Of a stretch of 64,000 nucleotides of DNA, positions 1-9,123 are shown in pieces; position 1 is the first letter of the stretch; each line of letters starts with the position of its first letter. The notes under the pieces were generated by a model. That model had not been told where the DNA came from. It did no database searches and was given only the letters and a program-made list of their open reading frames with translations. The stretch is from positions 3,534,001 through 3,598,000 of the forward strand of contig NC_018020.1 of NCBI RefSeq assembly GCF_000266885.1, read 5' to 3'. A program made the position numbers and the translations under genes. This stretch comes from Turneriella parva DSM 21527 (GTDB lineage Bacteria > Spirochaetota > Leptospiria > Turneriellales > Turneriellaceae).

Positions 1-1
1 C

Positions 2-190
2 AAAGAGGTTTTTTTCTGGGGAAAATACTACGACGAGTACCGATTAAGTCTTTTCGATGAGAGTTATCATAAGCTCGTTGCAGAATTTGAAGCATCTGGG
101 AACGATTACCAAAGATATTTAAAAGCCCGGTTAAAAAATATGCCGTCCGCAGACATTAAGAGTGCAACGTTCCAAATTGGTGGCGATTGA
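2..190 (+). CDS. 3' end of an unidentified gene
   Basis: The window opens inside an open frame whose last 62 codons end in SATFQIGGD before TGA at 188-190. I do not recognise the family; the visible part is charged and soluble, with no membrane segment. The stop overlaps the ATG of the following methyltransferase (TGATG), so the two are probably translationally coupled in one operon. The start lies outside the window. Confidence 0.6.
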   Translation, partial: KEVFFWGKYYDEYRLSLFDESYHKLVAEFEASGNDYQRYLKARLKNMPSADIKSATFQIGGD

Positions 191-924
191 TGCAAACCGA
201 TTACTTTAATCTGTTGGCTAAGTTCAACCACGCTTACTTACATCCCGGTGGCTTGGCCGCAACAGAGACATTACTGTCATGGGTGAATTGGCAAGCTTCT
301 CCAAAGATACTCGAAGTCGCATGCGGTGTCGGCCGAACATCACTAATGGCTGCAAAGCGAGGTGCCGCTGCGGTCATAGGCATCGATGAAAGTGCGGGCA
401 TGATAGCATCAGCAAAAGAGAACTTGAAAAGGCAAAATATTCAAAACGTGAATTTCACAGTGCTGCAAGCTGAAGCGAATGCGCAACCTGATAAGGATTA
501 CGATGTTGTAATTTGCGAGGGGGCCACTGCATTTTTCTCTAATCGAAAAAAAGGGATTTCGGAAATCAAACGAGTCTTAAAACCGGGTGGCATATTTCTG
601 ACGACGGAGTTCTATTATAAAGAACGGCCTCCAGAAGCTCTGATTCAGAAAATGAGCGATTTAATGGGGAAGAAATTTGAACCATATAGCTTAGATGATT
701 GGCTTGCCTTATATGGAGAAACAGGGTTCACCATTGGAGAGATTATTTCGACTCCACGGAATAAGCCATGGTCTCGTTTTTTTCGTGAATGGCGGGAGAA
801 TATGCATTTTTTCCTGTTCTCAAAATGGCATCCTGATAGACCGAAATTAAATGAATATTTTAGCGCATTTCGTGAAAATGCAAAATACCTAGCGGCCTGC
901 TCGTACAAGCTTATTCGTTCATGA
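190..924 (+). CDS. class I SAM-dependent methyltransferase
   Basis: A 244-residue protein with the Rossmann methyltransferase core: motif I LEVACGVGRT at residues 41-50, the acidic adenosine-binding segment VIGIDES near 62, and VLKPGGIFL near 125. It should transfer a methyl group from S-adenosylmethionine to an unknown small substrate in the cytoplasm. The ATG at 190 is preferred to the TTG at 187 because it overlaps the upstream stop. Its own stop overlaps the start of the MFS gene (ATGA), so methylation and transport may act on the same compound; that link is inference. It belongs to a multi-gene cassette closed by attC 1. Confidence 0.85.
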   Translation: MQTDYFNLLAKFNHAYLHPGGLAATETLLSWVNWQASPKILEVACGVGRTSLMAAKRGAAAVIGIDESAGMIASAKENLKRQNIQNVNFTVLQAEANAQPDKDYDVVICEGATAFFSNRKKGISEIKRVLKPGGIFLTTEFYYKERPPEALIQKMSDLMGKKFEPYSLDDWLALYGETGFTIGEIISTPRNKPWSRFFREWRENMHFFLFSKWHPDRPKLNEYFSAFRENAKYLAACSYKLIRS

Positions 925-2072
925 AACTCTTTCATATACATGTAGTGATGACCACTTCCCTTTTTAGCAGCCTCATTTGGGGCATGATGCTCCCAAACTT
1001 AACCCCCTATTTCAGTGCAAAGGGTTTTGAAATAATCTCAATCGGCCTGCTATTTAGTATTTCAGTTCTATCGCGGGTCTTTTCTCAGTATTTTTTTGGC
1101 GCCCTAATTTCACGGTATGGATTCGTAGTTGCGGGTATGGTAAATGCTTTCGGCATATTCTTATTAAGCCTCCTGCTGATAGATGAATTTGAACATCCTA
1201 TAAAACTCATTCTAGCCGGTATAGGTTTTGGCTTGATCAATGGAATTTTCTTCGTAACACTGGATACAATAATCCGAAGTGTCTCTGAGAGTCCCGCGAA
1301 ATTATTTTCACTTAGAATCGTTCTTGTTGGCATAGGCTTGACGGTGGGCCCCATTTTGAATCATTTCCTGCTTCTCATTTCTGTCGAAAGCTGTCTTAAA
1401 TTGCAATTGTTGGTCGCGATTTTGATTTCAATTTATTTCTTTTTCTTCCCGAAATCATCAATGCTGCTTGAAACACGACGGACTTTGAGTTTCTCACCTA
1501 ACCTCAGAATCGTAATAATTGCACTACCCGTCTTTACGGCTCAAATTATTTATGGCGCCTTAGAGCCCATATTACCGTTATACGCTCTTAATGAGATAAA
1601 AGATCCAAAAATGGCACCGATTTTCTTCTCTGTGAACTTTATTGCTTTTATCATTGGTCAAGGATTCGGCCTGATTCTCCAGAAATTCTTAAAAATCGAG
1701 AATATATTCATCTTAGCTTTTACCCTGATGGGATTAAGTTTCTGCATTTTTTCGCTGCAAACGAATCCATTTTTCTTCTACCTATGGATAAGTCTCGAAA
1801 GTATATCAGCCTCCATCCTTTTTTTAACTGGAAAGAGCATCATCGGTTCATACTTCTCAAAAGAGGAATTTGCTAATGCCTACGGTCAGTATGCAGCTTT
1901 CACGGATTTTGGTCTATTCATTGCGCCTGTCATCTTCACTTATTGGTACCAACATATTTCCGCCAAATACATATTACCTTCTATAGCAGGTTTTGTGCTT
2001 TGCTTTCTTCTGCTCTTTGGTTTGATACAATTTTTCTCGCAACAGAGACTCCGAGCTGCGGAGGGTGAATAA
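921..2072 (+). CDS. major facilitator superfamily transporter
   Basis: A 383-residue, strongly hydrophobic protein with about 12 predicted membrane segments in two halves and a short charged C-terminus (QQRLRAAEGE), the size and layout of an MFS exporter. The ATG overlaps the methyltransferase stop by 4 bases. The substrate cannot be read from the sequence. A hairpin (2092-2119) and attC 1 follow, so it is the last gene of its cassette. Three coupled genes in one cassette is unusual for an integron. Confidence 0.85.
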   Translation: MKLFHIHVVMTTSLFSSLIWGMMLPNLTPYFSAKGFEIISIGLLFSISVLSRVFSQYFFGALISRYGFVVAGMVNAFGIFLLSLLLIDEFEHPIKLILAGIGFGLINGIFFVTLDTIIRSVSESPAKLFSLRIVLVGIGLTVGPILNHFLLLISVESCLKLQLLVAILISIYFFFFPKSSMLLETRRTLSFSPNLRIVIIALPVFTAQIIYGALEPILPLYALNEIKDPKMAPIFFSVNFIAFIIGQGFGLILQKFLKIENIFILAFTLMGLSFCIFSLQTNPFFFYLWISLESISASILFLTGKSIIGSYFSKEEFANAYGQYAAFTDFGLFIAPVIFTYWYQHISAKYILPSIAGFVLCFLLLFGLIQFFSQQRLRAAEGE

Positions 2073-2091
2073 CAAACATCTTATACCGACT

Positions 2092-2119
2092 CCACCCCCG
2101 CCATCCGTGGCGGGGGTGG
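2092..2119 (+). repeat. TCC-loop hairpin, 3' end of cassette 1
   Basis: 11-bp perfect stem, loop ATCCGT. Confidence 0.75.
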
Positions 2120-2147
2120 CTTAAGTCTAGATGCTTGCAGATTCGTC

Positions 2148-2342
2148 GCACAACAAAATTTACACGCTGCGCTCGCTGCGGTGCTGTAGCTCCTCGCGTG
2201 CTCGGGTCTGCGCGGCGAAGATCGCGGACGGCGCGCAAGCGGGACGCTTGCTTTTGCGCGCCGCCGCGAGCCGCTCCGACCACATTTTGGCTTGCGGCGA
2301 AGACGCCTCCAGCCAAAACGTCGTGTAAATTCCACGTTATGC
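2148..2342 (+). repeat. attC 1
   Basis: 195 bp; R'' GCACAAC, R' GTTATGC, arms TTTACACG/CGTGTAAA. Closes the methyltransferase-MFS cassette. Confidence 0.9.
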
Positions 2343-2367
2343 GCAATAGCTGATCGGGGTAACTTTC

Positions 2368-3027
2368 ATGAAATTCTTAACTGCAAAGCAAATCTCTGGT
2401 GAAATTGATTCAATAATTACCGAGGCGAAACAACAGATCATATTAATCTCACCCTACATTCAGATTTCTCCACTCTATATCGATCACATGCATGATGCTT
2501 CCGAGCGGCGCGTGAAGATTACTTTCGTATTTCGTGACCAAAATCAAAAGTTTATGCAAGAAATGAATCTTGGCTCAATTAGAGGCATTGAACTCAAATA
2601 CTTGGAAAACCTGCACGCAAAATGCTACATGAATGAATCAACTGCGCTGATTACGTCAATGAACCTGTATGATGCCTCAGAAAATAACCGCGAAATGGGT
2701 ATTCTTCTCAATAGTACTGATTCTGCTGATCTTTACCAAAAAGTGAGACGTGAGGCCGATTCAATAATCGCGGCATCCCAAAAACTAAACACTTTTATCC
2801 GCTCCATCAAGAATTTTGTAAAAGACGTCACTCATGCTTTCTGCATTCGCTGCGCCGAACCGATTGCCGAAAATCCAGAAAAGCCTCTGTGTGCCTCGTG
2901 TTTTAGTGCCTGGAAAAAGTTTGGTGATCCAAATTACAAAGAGAAATATTGCCATATCTGTGGCAGGGATTGGCCAAGCTCGCTGGCGAAGCCATTATGC
3001 AAAGAGTGCTGGGCAGATTCAGCTTAA
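2368..3027 (+). CDS. PLD-like protein with C-terminal zinc ribbons
   Basis: 219 residues. The N-terminal two thirds resemble a single phospholipase D-like domain: H83-x-K85 in NLHAKCY, then SMNLYDASENNREMG, the SxN and E/G part of the HKD signature; the usual Asp after HxK is replaced by Glu (HxKx4E). The C-terminus has two CxxC zinc-ribbon pairs (CIRC...CASC and CHIC...CKEC). PLD-like proteins of this shape are often nucleases; zinc ribbons suggest nucleic-acid or protein binding. Sole gene of cassette 2, with its start 31 bases inside the cassette. A defence role is possible but unproven. Confidence 0.7.
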   Translation: MKFLTAKQISGEIDSIITEAKQQIILISPYIQISPLYIDHMHDASERRVKITFVFRDQNQKFMQEMNLGSIRGIELKYLENLHAKCYMNESTALITSMNLYDASENNREMGILLNSTDSADLYQKVRREADSIIAASQKLNTFIRSIKNFVKDVTHAFCIRCAEPIAENPEKPLCASCFSAWKKFGDPNYKEKYCHICGRDWPSSLAKPLCKECWADSA

Positions 3028-3038
3028 TCAGCTACTGC

Positions 3039-3232
3039 GCATAACAAATTTTACAAGCTGCGCCCCTGCGGTGCCGTGGCTCCTCGGGTGCTCGGCCGCT
3101 CCGCCACGAAGATCGCGGACAAAGCGCAAGCGTGACGCTTGTTTTGCGCTTTGCCGCGAGTGGCTCCGGGCACATTTTGACTTGCTGCGAAGACACAGCA
3201 AGTCAAAACGTCTTGTAAAATCCGCGTTGCCC
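3039..3232 (+). repeat. attC 2
   Basis: R'' GCATAAC, R' GTTGCCC, arms TTTTACAAG/CTTGTAAA. In the array only AAC/GTT pair; the cassette's own start GTTATGC pairs fully. Confidence 0.9.
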
Positions 3233-3685
3233 GCCATGCCTATGCGTGGCCGAAAAATAGAAGAGTTACTGTGTGCAGTCGAGCTTGCGGCTTGCTATTT
3301 GGGTGAAGATTAGAGTTTGGCGGCTGGCGCAAGCACGACTGCTCGGTTGGCGCTCCTAGTATCGAGGTTCGTGAGCGTCAGAAATCCTGCTGTTTGTTCG
3401 AATTCGGTATTGCGGCTTCGCAGGCCACGCATCGCGAGCTTGGGAGCGATTGGCCCCTGCCCGATCGAAGGTCTGTAGCGCTCGCTAGCCGGCACGGCGG
3501 GCAACAGATTTTACAAGCTGCGCCGCCATTCGCTACGCGAAAGGCGTGCTCGGTCTCGGCGACGAAGATGCGTCGACGCCCGCAGCTCAGTTGAGCTTTA
3601 TTGGCGGGCGCGCCGCAGTCGCCTTCGACACAATTTGGGTTGCGCCGAAGACGCCGCACCCCAAATCGTCTTGCAAAATCAAACG
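3227..3685 (+). mobile_element. family A cassette, copy 1
   Basis: 459 bp. About 270 bp of body plus attC 3. No reading frame in any copy shows codon-like variation. The body starts with hairpin GCCATGC-CTAT-GCGTGGC. This copy differs from the consensus near 3465-3490 (GGTCTGTAGCG for GATGCGACGTCG). Confidence 0.85.
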
Positions 3686-3691
3686 TTGCCC
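3499..3691 (+). repeat. attC 3
   Basis: R'' GGGCAAC, R' GTTGCCC, arms TTTTACAAG/CTTGCAAA; family A. Confidence 0.9.
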
Positions 3692-4144
3692 GCCATGCCT
3701 ATGCGTGGCCGAAAAATAGAAGAAGCACTGTGTGCAGTCGAGCTTGCGGCTTGCTATTTGGGTGAAGATTAGAGTTTGGCGGCTGGCGCAAGCACGACTG
3801 CTCGGTGGGCCCTCCTGGTATCGAGGTTCGTGAGCGTCAGAAATCCTACTATTTGTTCGAATTCGGTATTGCGGCTTCGCAGGCCACGCATCGCGAGCTT
3901 GAGAGCAATAGGCCCCTGCCCGATCGATGCGACGTCGCGCTCGCGAGTCGGCACGGCGGGCAACAGATTTTACAAGCTGCGCCGCCATTCGCTACGCGAA
4001 AGGCGTGCTCGGTCTCGGCGACGAAGATGCGTCGACGCCCGCAGCTCGGTTGAGCTTCATTGGCGGGCGCGCCGCAGTCGCCTTCGACACAATTTGGTTT
4101 GCGCCGAAGACGGCACACCCCAAATCGTCTAGTAAAATCTAACG
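3686..4144 (+). mobile_element. family A cassette, copy 2
   Basis: Head-to-tail with copy 1, so the pair is a cassette tandem. Consensus-like body; attC 4 ends CTAGTAAA. Confidence 0.85.
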
Positions 4145-4150
4145 TTGTCT
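3958..4150 (+). repeat. attC 4
   Basis: R'' GGGCAAC, R' GTTGTCT, arms TTTTACAAG/CTAGTAAA; family A. Confidence 0.9.
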
Positions 4151-4181
4151 GAAATGATTTGCCAACAGATTCGCCCTGCTC

Positions 4182-4199
4182 CCCGTCATCCTTGACGGG
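4182..4199 (+). repeat. TCC-loop hairpin, 5' end of cassette 5
   Basis: 6-bp stem CCCGTC, loop ATCCTT. Confidence 0.7.
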
Positions 4200-4246
4200 C
4201 CATTGCCGAAGCGAATTCAAGCAGGGTTACTCAAGGAATAAGCAAT

Positions 4247-4726
4247 TTGAAGCCAGTTAAGTTGTATTTAGAGACATCGGTTTGGAACTTTTACTATGCC
4301 GATGATGCTCCTGAAAAAAGGGATATAACCCGGCAGTTCTTTGAAAACTACGCCAGAAATCAGTATGAGTTGTTTATTTCTGATGAGGTATTGAGGGAAA
4401 TCAGTCAGGCCAATCCGAATACGCAGCTTTTACTTCGCGAATTGATACAAAAATATGAGCCACAGATTATCGATCTATCAGAAGAGGTTGAAATCCTAGC
4501 TCAAGCCTATTTGGAAGCCAAAATCCTCCCTCCCCGGTGCGAGGTTGACTGCAGGCATGCTGCCGTAGCCACCGTTTATGAGCTTGACGCGCTACTAAGT
4601 TGGAATATGAAACACTTGGCGAACTACAGGCGAATGCAAGCCATCAACGCTATTAATTTGTTGCGCGGTTATGGAAAGCATTTGGAACTGATGGTGCCAA
4701 TGGCGGTGAGCGAAGATGAAAGTTGA
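4247..4726 (+). CDS. PIN-domain toxin-like protein
   Basis: 159 residues with PIN-domain features: acidic N-terminal strand LYLETSVWNFYY, ISDEVLREI, and DCRHAAVATVYELDALLSWN followed by HLANYRR. PIN proteins are metal-dependent ribonucleases, commonly VapC-type toxins. The start is a TTG preceded by AAGGA about 9 bases upstream. The small gene downstream overlaps its 3' end by 11 bases and is the likely antitoxin, giving toxin-first order. Cassette 5 has TCC-loop hairpins at both ends. Confidence 0.75.
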   Translation: MKPVKLYLETSVWNFYYADDAPEKRDITRQFFENYARNQYELFISDEVLREISQANPNTQLLLRELIQKYEPQIIDLSEEVEILAQAYLEAKILPPRCEVDCRHAAVATVYELDALLSWNMKHLANYRRMQAINAINLLRGYGKHLELMVPMAVSEDES

Positions 4727-4895
4727 CAAGTCATTAGAAGAAGTCAGAGCCTGGAAGGATAAGATTTACGAAGCCGACAAGGGTCTGACAACTTCACAGT
4801 TGCTCGAAAAATTGAGATTGGAGACTGCAGACATTAAGGCCTCCCTCAAGCTTAAGCAATACAGACCAGAATTAGCAAGTGCAAAAGCTAAGTAG
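4716..4895 (+). CDS. small antitoxin-like protein
   Basis: A 59-residue charged protein starting MKVDKSLEEV and ending ELASAKAK; the frame starts inside the PIN gene and overlaps it out of frame. Size, charge and overlap with a PIN gene fit an antitoxin partner. The tail EKLRLETADIKASLKL looks helical. No DNA-binding motif is obvious. The role is inferred from position only. Confidence 0.6.
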   Translation: MKVDKSLEEVRAWKDKIYEADKGLTTSQLLEKLRLETADIKASLKLKQYRPELASAKAK

Positions 4896-4896
4896 C

Positions 4897-4924
4897 CATT
4901 TTTCGGCATCCTTGCCGAAAAATG
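4897..4924 (+). repeat. TCC-loop hairpin, 3' end of cassette 5
   Basis: 11-bp perfect stem, loop ATCCTT, one base after the antitoxin stop. Confidence 0.75.
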
Positions 4925-4950
4925 CGGCGTACAAAGTGGCAAATCACTTC

Positions 4951-5146
4951 AGACAACAAGTTTTACCTGCTGCGCTCGCTGCGGTGCCGTAGCTCCTCGC
5001 GTGCTCGGCCACTCCGCGCCGAAGATGCCCTGCGCCCGCCGGCCAGTGGGCCTGCATTGGCGGGCTCGGGCAGGCGCTTCGGGCACATTTTTGCTTGTGA
5101 CTAAGAAGCCACAAGCAAAAACGTCAAGGTAAAACCAACGTTCTCT
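4951..5146 (+). repeat. attC 5
   Basis: R'' AGACAAC, R' GTTCTCT, arms TTTTACCTG/AAGGTAAA; closes the PIN cassette. Confidence 0.9.
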
Positions 5147-5168
5147 GACATAGTTGCGACTTGTCTTT

Positions 5169-5188
5169 CGCCGGCATCCATGCCGGCG
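5169..5188 (+). repeat. TCC-loop hairpin, 5' end of cassette 6
   Basis: 7-bp stem CGCCGGC, loop ATCCAT. Confidence 0.75.
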
Positions 5189-5208
5189 CATTGGGGTCGA
5201 TCAAAAGC

Positions 5209-5532
5209 CTAAGTGTTGAATAAAACTTCCTCGAACGAGTTGCTTTTTGCTCGATCTATTGCTGCAATAACCAGAGATGTTTGAGTCCTAATTTTCGGCC
5301 AACTGGTTGTGCTTAGAACTATAATAGAAATTCTGCGGTTCGCAAGAGCTTGCTGATATTTGAGGTTTTGATCGGTAGTAATAAATATATCATAATTAGA
5401 TTGCTCAGCCTCATTGAGTAACTCGCCGTTTTTTAGTTGCTGCCAGCCCTTTTCATAAGCTGTTTCGACTGAGTGCCCGGATAAAAATGTTCGCAAAGGT
5501 GCAGGTACACCCTGATCAAATAATACTTTCAA
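5209..5532 (-). CDS. DUF5615 PIN-like toxin
   Basis: 107 residues beginning MKVLFDQGVPAPLRTFL, with GWQQLKNGELLNEAE and DIFITTDQNLKYQQ, the hallmark blocks of the DUF5615/Mut7-C-like PIN family: conserved Asp near the N-terminus, a GW..L.NG.LL motif, and TTDQNL. The family is a predicted ribonuclease toxin normally paired with a DUF433 antitoxin, as here; the ATG overlaps the DUF433 stop by 4 bases. The gene pair runs against the direction of the array, so it needs its own promoter. Confidence 0.85.
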   Translation of the reverse strand: MKVLFDQGVPAPLRTFLSGHSVETAYEKGWQQLKNGELLNEAEQSNYDIFITTDQNLKYQQALANRRISIIVLSTTSWPKIRTQTSLVIAAIDRAKSNSFEEVLFNT

Positions 5533-5759
5533 ACGGGTTGAGGTGTTTTAAGAATCTGTGCTGCAAAACGAAGCACTGATTCTGCATCCTGTCTACGAAC
5601 ACCTGGATACCAAGATAGAAATTCATCCAAAGTTGCCCCGTCGGCAAGATTTGCAAAAAGAGCCTCTATTGGCACCCGAGTTCCTTGGAAACGGTAAGCG
5701 CCACTAAGGATGTCGGGGTTGACAGCAACCCCTGGGCAGCCTAACCAATCAACTTGCAT
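5529..5759 (-). CDS. DUF433 antitoxin
   Basis: 76 residues with the DUF433 pattern: NPDILSGAYRFQGTRVPIEALF, LADGATLDEFLSWYPGV and DAESVLRFA. DUF433 proteins carry a winged-helix fold and act as antitoxin and probable autoregulator of the adjacent DUF5615 toxin. First gene of the antisense operon in cassette 6. Confidence 0.85.
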   Translation of the reverse strand: MQVDWLGCPGVAVNPDILSGAYRFQGTRVPIEALFANLADGATLDEFLSWYPGVRRQDAESVLRFAAQILKTPQPV

Positions 5760-5820
5760 GCTGTTAACTTATGTATAGAAAGCTGATTTGACAAGTAAAT
5801 TAGGGTTTATACTTAAATTC

Positions 5821-5842
5821 GCCCGGCCCTCCATGCCCGGGC
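5821..5842 (+). repeat. TCC-loop hairpin, 3' end of cassette 6
   Basis: Stem GCCCGG/CCGGGC with one bulged C, loop containing CTCCAT. Confidence 0.65.
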
Positions 5843-5861
5843 TCATAGTCGCAACTACGTC

Positions 5862-6078
5862 AGAGAACAAATTTTACGCGCTGCGCCGCTGCGGTGCCGT
5901 GGCTCCTCGCGTGCTCGGCCCTGCGCGCCGAAGATCGCGGACAAAGCACAAGCGGGACGCTTGTTTTGTGCTTTGCCGCGAGGCGCTCCGGGCAGATTTT
6001 GGCACCTTCTATATGGTCGACAAAATACGGCTTTAACGAAGACGGTGCCAAAACCTCAGCGTAAAATCCACGTTGCCC
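5862..6078 (+). repeat. attC 6
   Basis: R'' AGAGAAC, R' GTTGCCC, arms TTTTACGCG/AGCGTAAA; long unique tip GGCACC...GGTGCC. Confidence 0.9.
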
Positions 6079-6531
6079 GCCATGCCTATGCGTGGCCGAA
6101 AAATAGAAGAAGCACTGTGTGCAGTCGAGCTTGCGGCTTGCTATTTGGGTGAAGATTAGAGTTTGACGGCTGGCGCAAGCACGACTGCTCGGTGGGCCCT
6201 CCTGGTATCGAGGTTCGTGAGCGTCAGAAATCCTACTATTTGTTCGAATTCGGTATTGCGGCTTCGCAGGCCACGCATCGCGAGCTTGAGAGCGACTAGC
6301 CCCTGCCCGATCGATGCGACGTCGCGCTCGCGAGTCGGCACGGCGGGCAACAGATTTTACAAGCTGCGCCGCCATTCGCTACGCGAAAGGCGTGCTCGGT
6401 CTCGGCGACGAAGATGCGTCGACGCCCGCAGCTCAGTTGAGCTTTGTTTGCGGGCGCGCCGCAGTCGCCTTCGACACAATTTGGGTTGCGCCGAAGACGG
6501 CACACCCCAAATCGTCTTGCAAAATCAAACG
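6073..6531 (+). mobile_element. family A cassette, copy 3
   Basis: Precedes a family B cassette. attC central loop varies (GAGCTTTGTTTGCGGGC). Confidence 0.85.
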
Positions 6532-6537
6532 TTCTAT
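6345..6537 (+). repeat. attC 7
   Basis: R'' GGGCAAC, R' GTTCTAT; family A. Confidence 0.9.
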
Positions 6538-7109
6538 GTCATTGCCTAGCGTCGCGAAGAAGTAGAAAAGCCAAAGAGCGCCTCGTCATTGTAAGCTCCT
6601 TCCAGGCTTGAACGCTGGTTGTGTAACGGATGCTACAGTTGAAGATCGCGACGCTCCGCGATCGCTGCAAGAGTTTTACCCAGGCGTATTCGCAAAACCC
6701 GCGAAGAGTTGTCGGCGCGATGGATCAGATTTCGTCTTGCGCTACGTTCGCGAGCCTTCGTTTTTTCGTACGCGGCGGGAATTACCGAGGCCTCGCGAAC
6801 TCCGCTTTGCTTAAACCTCCAACGCCTCGTCATGTAAAGTGCGGGCTTTGCGAACACGCCACAGCCCTACCCCCTAAGCGATCGCTTGACGGCAACGACA
6901 TAGAACAAATTTTACGCGCTGCGCCGCGACCACTGCGTTGGGTCGCGTGCTCGGCCCTACGCGCCGAAGATGCCCTTCGCCCGCCGGCCAATGGGCCTGC
7001 ATTGGCGGGCTCGGGCAGGCGCTACGGGCACATGCGCTTCGCGTAAAACGCAATGGTTGAAATACAAAACACTTTACACCCGCAGGCGCACGTCAGCGTA
7101 AAATCAACG
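6532..7109 (+). mobile_element. family B cassette, copy 1
   Basis: 578 bp, about 370 bp body plus attC 8. The body contains hairpin GATCGCG-ACGCTC-CGCGATC and a long-range inverted repeat (GGCGTATTCGC ... GCGAACACGCC). No convincing gene on either strand. Confidence 0.85.
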
Positions 7110-7115
7110 TTGTCT
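6900..7115 (+). repeat. attC 8
   Basis: R'' ATAGAAC, R' GTTGTCT, arms TTTTACGCG/AGCGTAAA; family B, 216 bp. Confidence 0.9.
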
Positions 7116-7132
7116 GACATTGCCAACAAAGT

Positions 7133-8035
7133 ATGCCATTTAAACTAATTTTACGCGATTTGTGGCTAGATATTTTTTTAATCATAGCGGCGGCCCTTGC
7201 TTCGCGTTTAGACTTCCAGTTGATACCGGTCGAAAATGACATTTTATTCAATGCCTTTTTGAGCATAGTTTTAACGTCCTTGGCCTTTTTTTGTAGCGGC
7301 TTCTATTTGGGTTTTCTTATTTCCGAAAAGTATCAGGTCCCCTTCACGCTGCGGAATTACTTCCGTGACTTCGACTTTTTGGCGACGCTCCTGTTTGTGG
7401 CAACACCCTTTACACTAATGATAGTTATCGCAATACTTCCGGTCACGCTTGGTACACGCCTTCAGTTTTCAACTTCGATGGGTGTTGTCCTTGCATTTCG
7501 ATTGGGTTTTTAGTTTGGCCAAAAGCTATATTTCCGTGGGCGACAAATTGCGGTTAATATTGGTGAAACCGATGTACAAGCAGGCTTTCTTGAATCATGG
7601 CCCAATATATTCTCCATTTTTCTCTTCATAGTGTTGCCAATGGACGTCATTTATAATTATTCATCCTTCAATCAGCACTGGTGGGCGTTCTGGTTGGTGC
7701 TACTTGTCTTTGCCGGCACAGCCTTTATAGGGGCAAAACTAATCAATGACTTTCTGAGCTGGCTTAACGTAAAACTCAGTGACCCAAAGGCACCACTGGA
7801 ATCACAAAGCCTTAACATTTGGCTCTTTTTCGTGCTTCTTGTACTTGGTGTTTATGAATATGATCTTTTGCAAACATTTGAGCGCTATGAAAGATTTCAA
7901 GGAAAAGGCGGCGTCTATGCCTTTATTGTGGGTATTATTCCGCTGCGAATAGCCAGTTTCGTATTCCTCAAAAAGACAGTCCTGAATGCCTGTGTCTTTT
8001 TGGTCACATTGCTTGTCTATGGCTACTTTGCTTAG
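7133..8035 (+). pseudogene. membrane protein gene interrupted by an in-frame amber codon
   Basis: One continuous frame of 300 codons encodes a multi-pass membrane protein, broken only by TAG at 7511-7513. Before it the protein reads ...VVLAFRLGF, after it FGQKLYFRGRQIAVNIGETD and SIFLFIVLPMDVIYNYSS, and both halves are hydrophobic in the same frame. A single point mutation therefore split the gene; amber read-through cannot be excluded. About 7 membrane segments in total. I do not recognise the family. Sole gene of cassette 9; the start is 23 bases into the cassette. Confidence 0.75.
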
Positions 8036-8046
8036 TTGGCAACGTC

Positions 8047-8271
8047 AGACAACAAGATTTACCTGCTGCGCTCGCTGCGGTGCCGTAGCTCCTCGCGTGC
8101 TCGGCCTCCGGTGGCCTGAAATGCGTTGACGCCCGCGCTCTGTCGAGCTTAATTGGCGGGCGCAACGCAGCCACCTGCGGCACATCGATGGCGCGCCAAG
8201 AGCGGCTTCTGTAAGAATACTGCATTCGTTGTGCGGCGCACCATCGACGTCAGGTAAATCCAGCGTTGTAC
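8047..8271 (+). repeat. attC 9
   Basis: R'' AGACAAC, R' GTTGTAC, arms TTTACCTG/CAGGTAAA; 225 bp with the CGATGG...CCATCG tip. Confidence 0.9.
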
Positions 8272-8308
8272 GAAAAATCTGCGAAGACTTTTTCCCACGC
8301 TCATATAT

Positions 8309-8325
8309 GCCGACTTCCTGTCGGC
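8309..8325 (+). repeat. TCC-loop hairpin, 5' end of cassette 10
   Basis: 6-bp stem GCCGAC, loop TTCCT. Confidence 0.7.
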
Positions 8326-8382
8326 ACAGAGATTGTGAATAGGTTTACGTTGATAACATAATTTCAGAAGTAAGCACATCCT

Positions 8383-9114
8383 ATGAAAAACACCCATGGC
8401 CGTTACCTATTTTTGATATTATCTATTCTCCCTGCGACATGCAAAGAGGAGGCTGCGCCTTCAATACCGCAACATGCGTACCGGCCTCCGCCGCTACCAG
8501 AAAGCGTTCGCAAAGAATTGGAGAATCGGCCACAGTTCAAGACAATAGCTGATTTTGAGCAGAGTCAGACTTTGGACGTGCAGGTGCCTGCTCTTCGACC
8601 CAAATGGCGGCTCATGACCCAGATTCCGAATGTTGAATTTGCTCTTCCTGGGTACCTTGATTTTAGGATCGAAAACCAAACTTTAAACCAGAAACGGTTT
8701 CCCGAATCCAAAACTCCGCTTACGTGGGAAAGGTACTCATTTATCGACACGTCGCTAGCTCGCCACCTAAAGGCGCATCCAGAAGTCCGTGGAACAGAAG
8801 CAGGCGTAACCGAAGTCTATTATGAGATTTACCGTAATTTGACACTGAAGGATTATCTACAAAGGCGCCTAAAAGAAGACCCTATGGTATTTGGCTATCT
8901 CAAGGCAAACAAGGTTAATAAGCCTGGTATCGGCTATTACTTAAAATGGGGCGACATGTTCACATACCACCATGAATTCATGCTTGATAGGGGAACGGAT
9001 ACGCATGTATTTCACGTCGCAGGTCCCCTAGGCGCAATACCCGAGAAGAGCCGGCTTACAGACAAAGAAGTGGAAGATATTCTCTTTTCACTAAATCTAA
9101 AGAGTGACAAGTGA
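8383..9114 (+). CDS. putative lipoprotein
   Basis: 243 residues. A basic-hydrophobic signal peptide ends in ILPATC with Cys20 as the likely lipidation site; the lipobox is loose, as in spirochaetes. A proline-rich linker (RPPPLPESV) follows, then a globular domain without known motifs; there are several Tyr/His-rich stretches (YYLKWGDMFTYHHEF). Probably anchored to a membrane; function unknown. It sits alone in cassette 10 behind a hairpin leader of about 110 bases. Confidence 0.6.
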   Translation: MKNTHGRYLFLILSILPATCKEEAAPSIPQHAYRPPPLPESVRKELENRPQFKTIADFEQSQTLDVQVPALRPKWRLMTQIPNVEFALPGYLDFRIENQTLNQKRFPESKTPLTWERYSFIDTSLARHLKAHPEVRGTEAGVTEVYYEIYRNLTLKDYLQRRLKEDPMVFGYLKANKVNKPGIGYYLKWGDMFTYHHEFMLDRGTDTHVFHVAGPLGAIPEKSRLTDKEVEDILFSLNLKSDK

Positions 9115-9123
9115 AGCGGGCGT

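Noticed and set aside
2131-2353. Small frames inside attC stems across the array
   Set aside because: Compositional by-products of palindromic GC-rich sequence, repeated wherever an attC occurs.
3849-4220. Arg-rich open frames running through family A and its attC on both strands (for example a 64-codon minus-strand frame ending in LAPAAKL)
   Set aside because: They recur because the repeat is GC-rich; substitutions between copies fall on all codon positions, one copy has an in-frame stop, and starts would lie in the attC core.
7449-7631. Double frameshift in the membrane gene at 7133
   Set aside because: The original frame continues with protein-like sequence after the TAG; a single stop codon explains everything.
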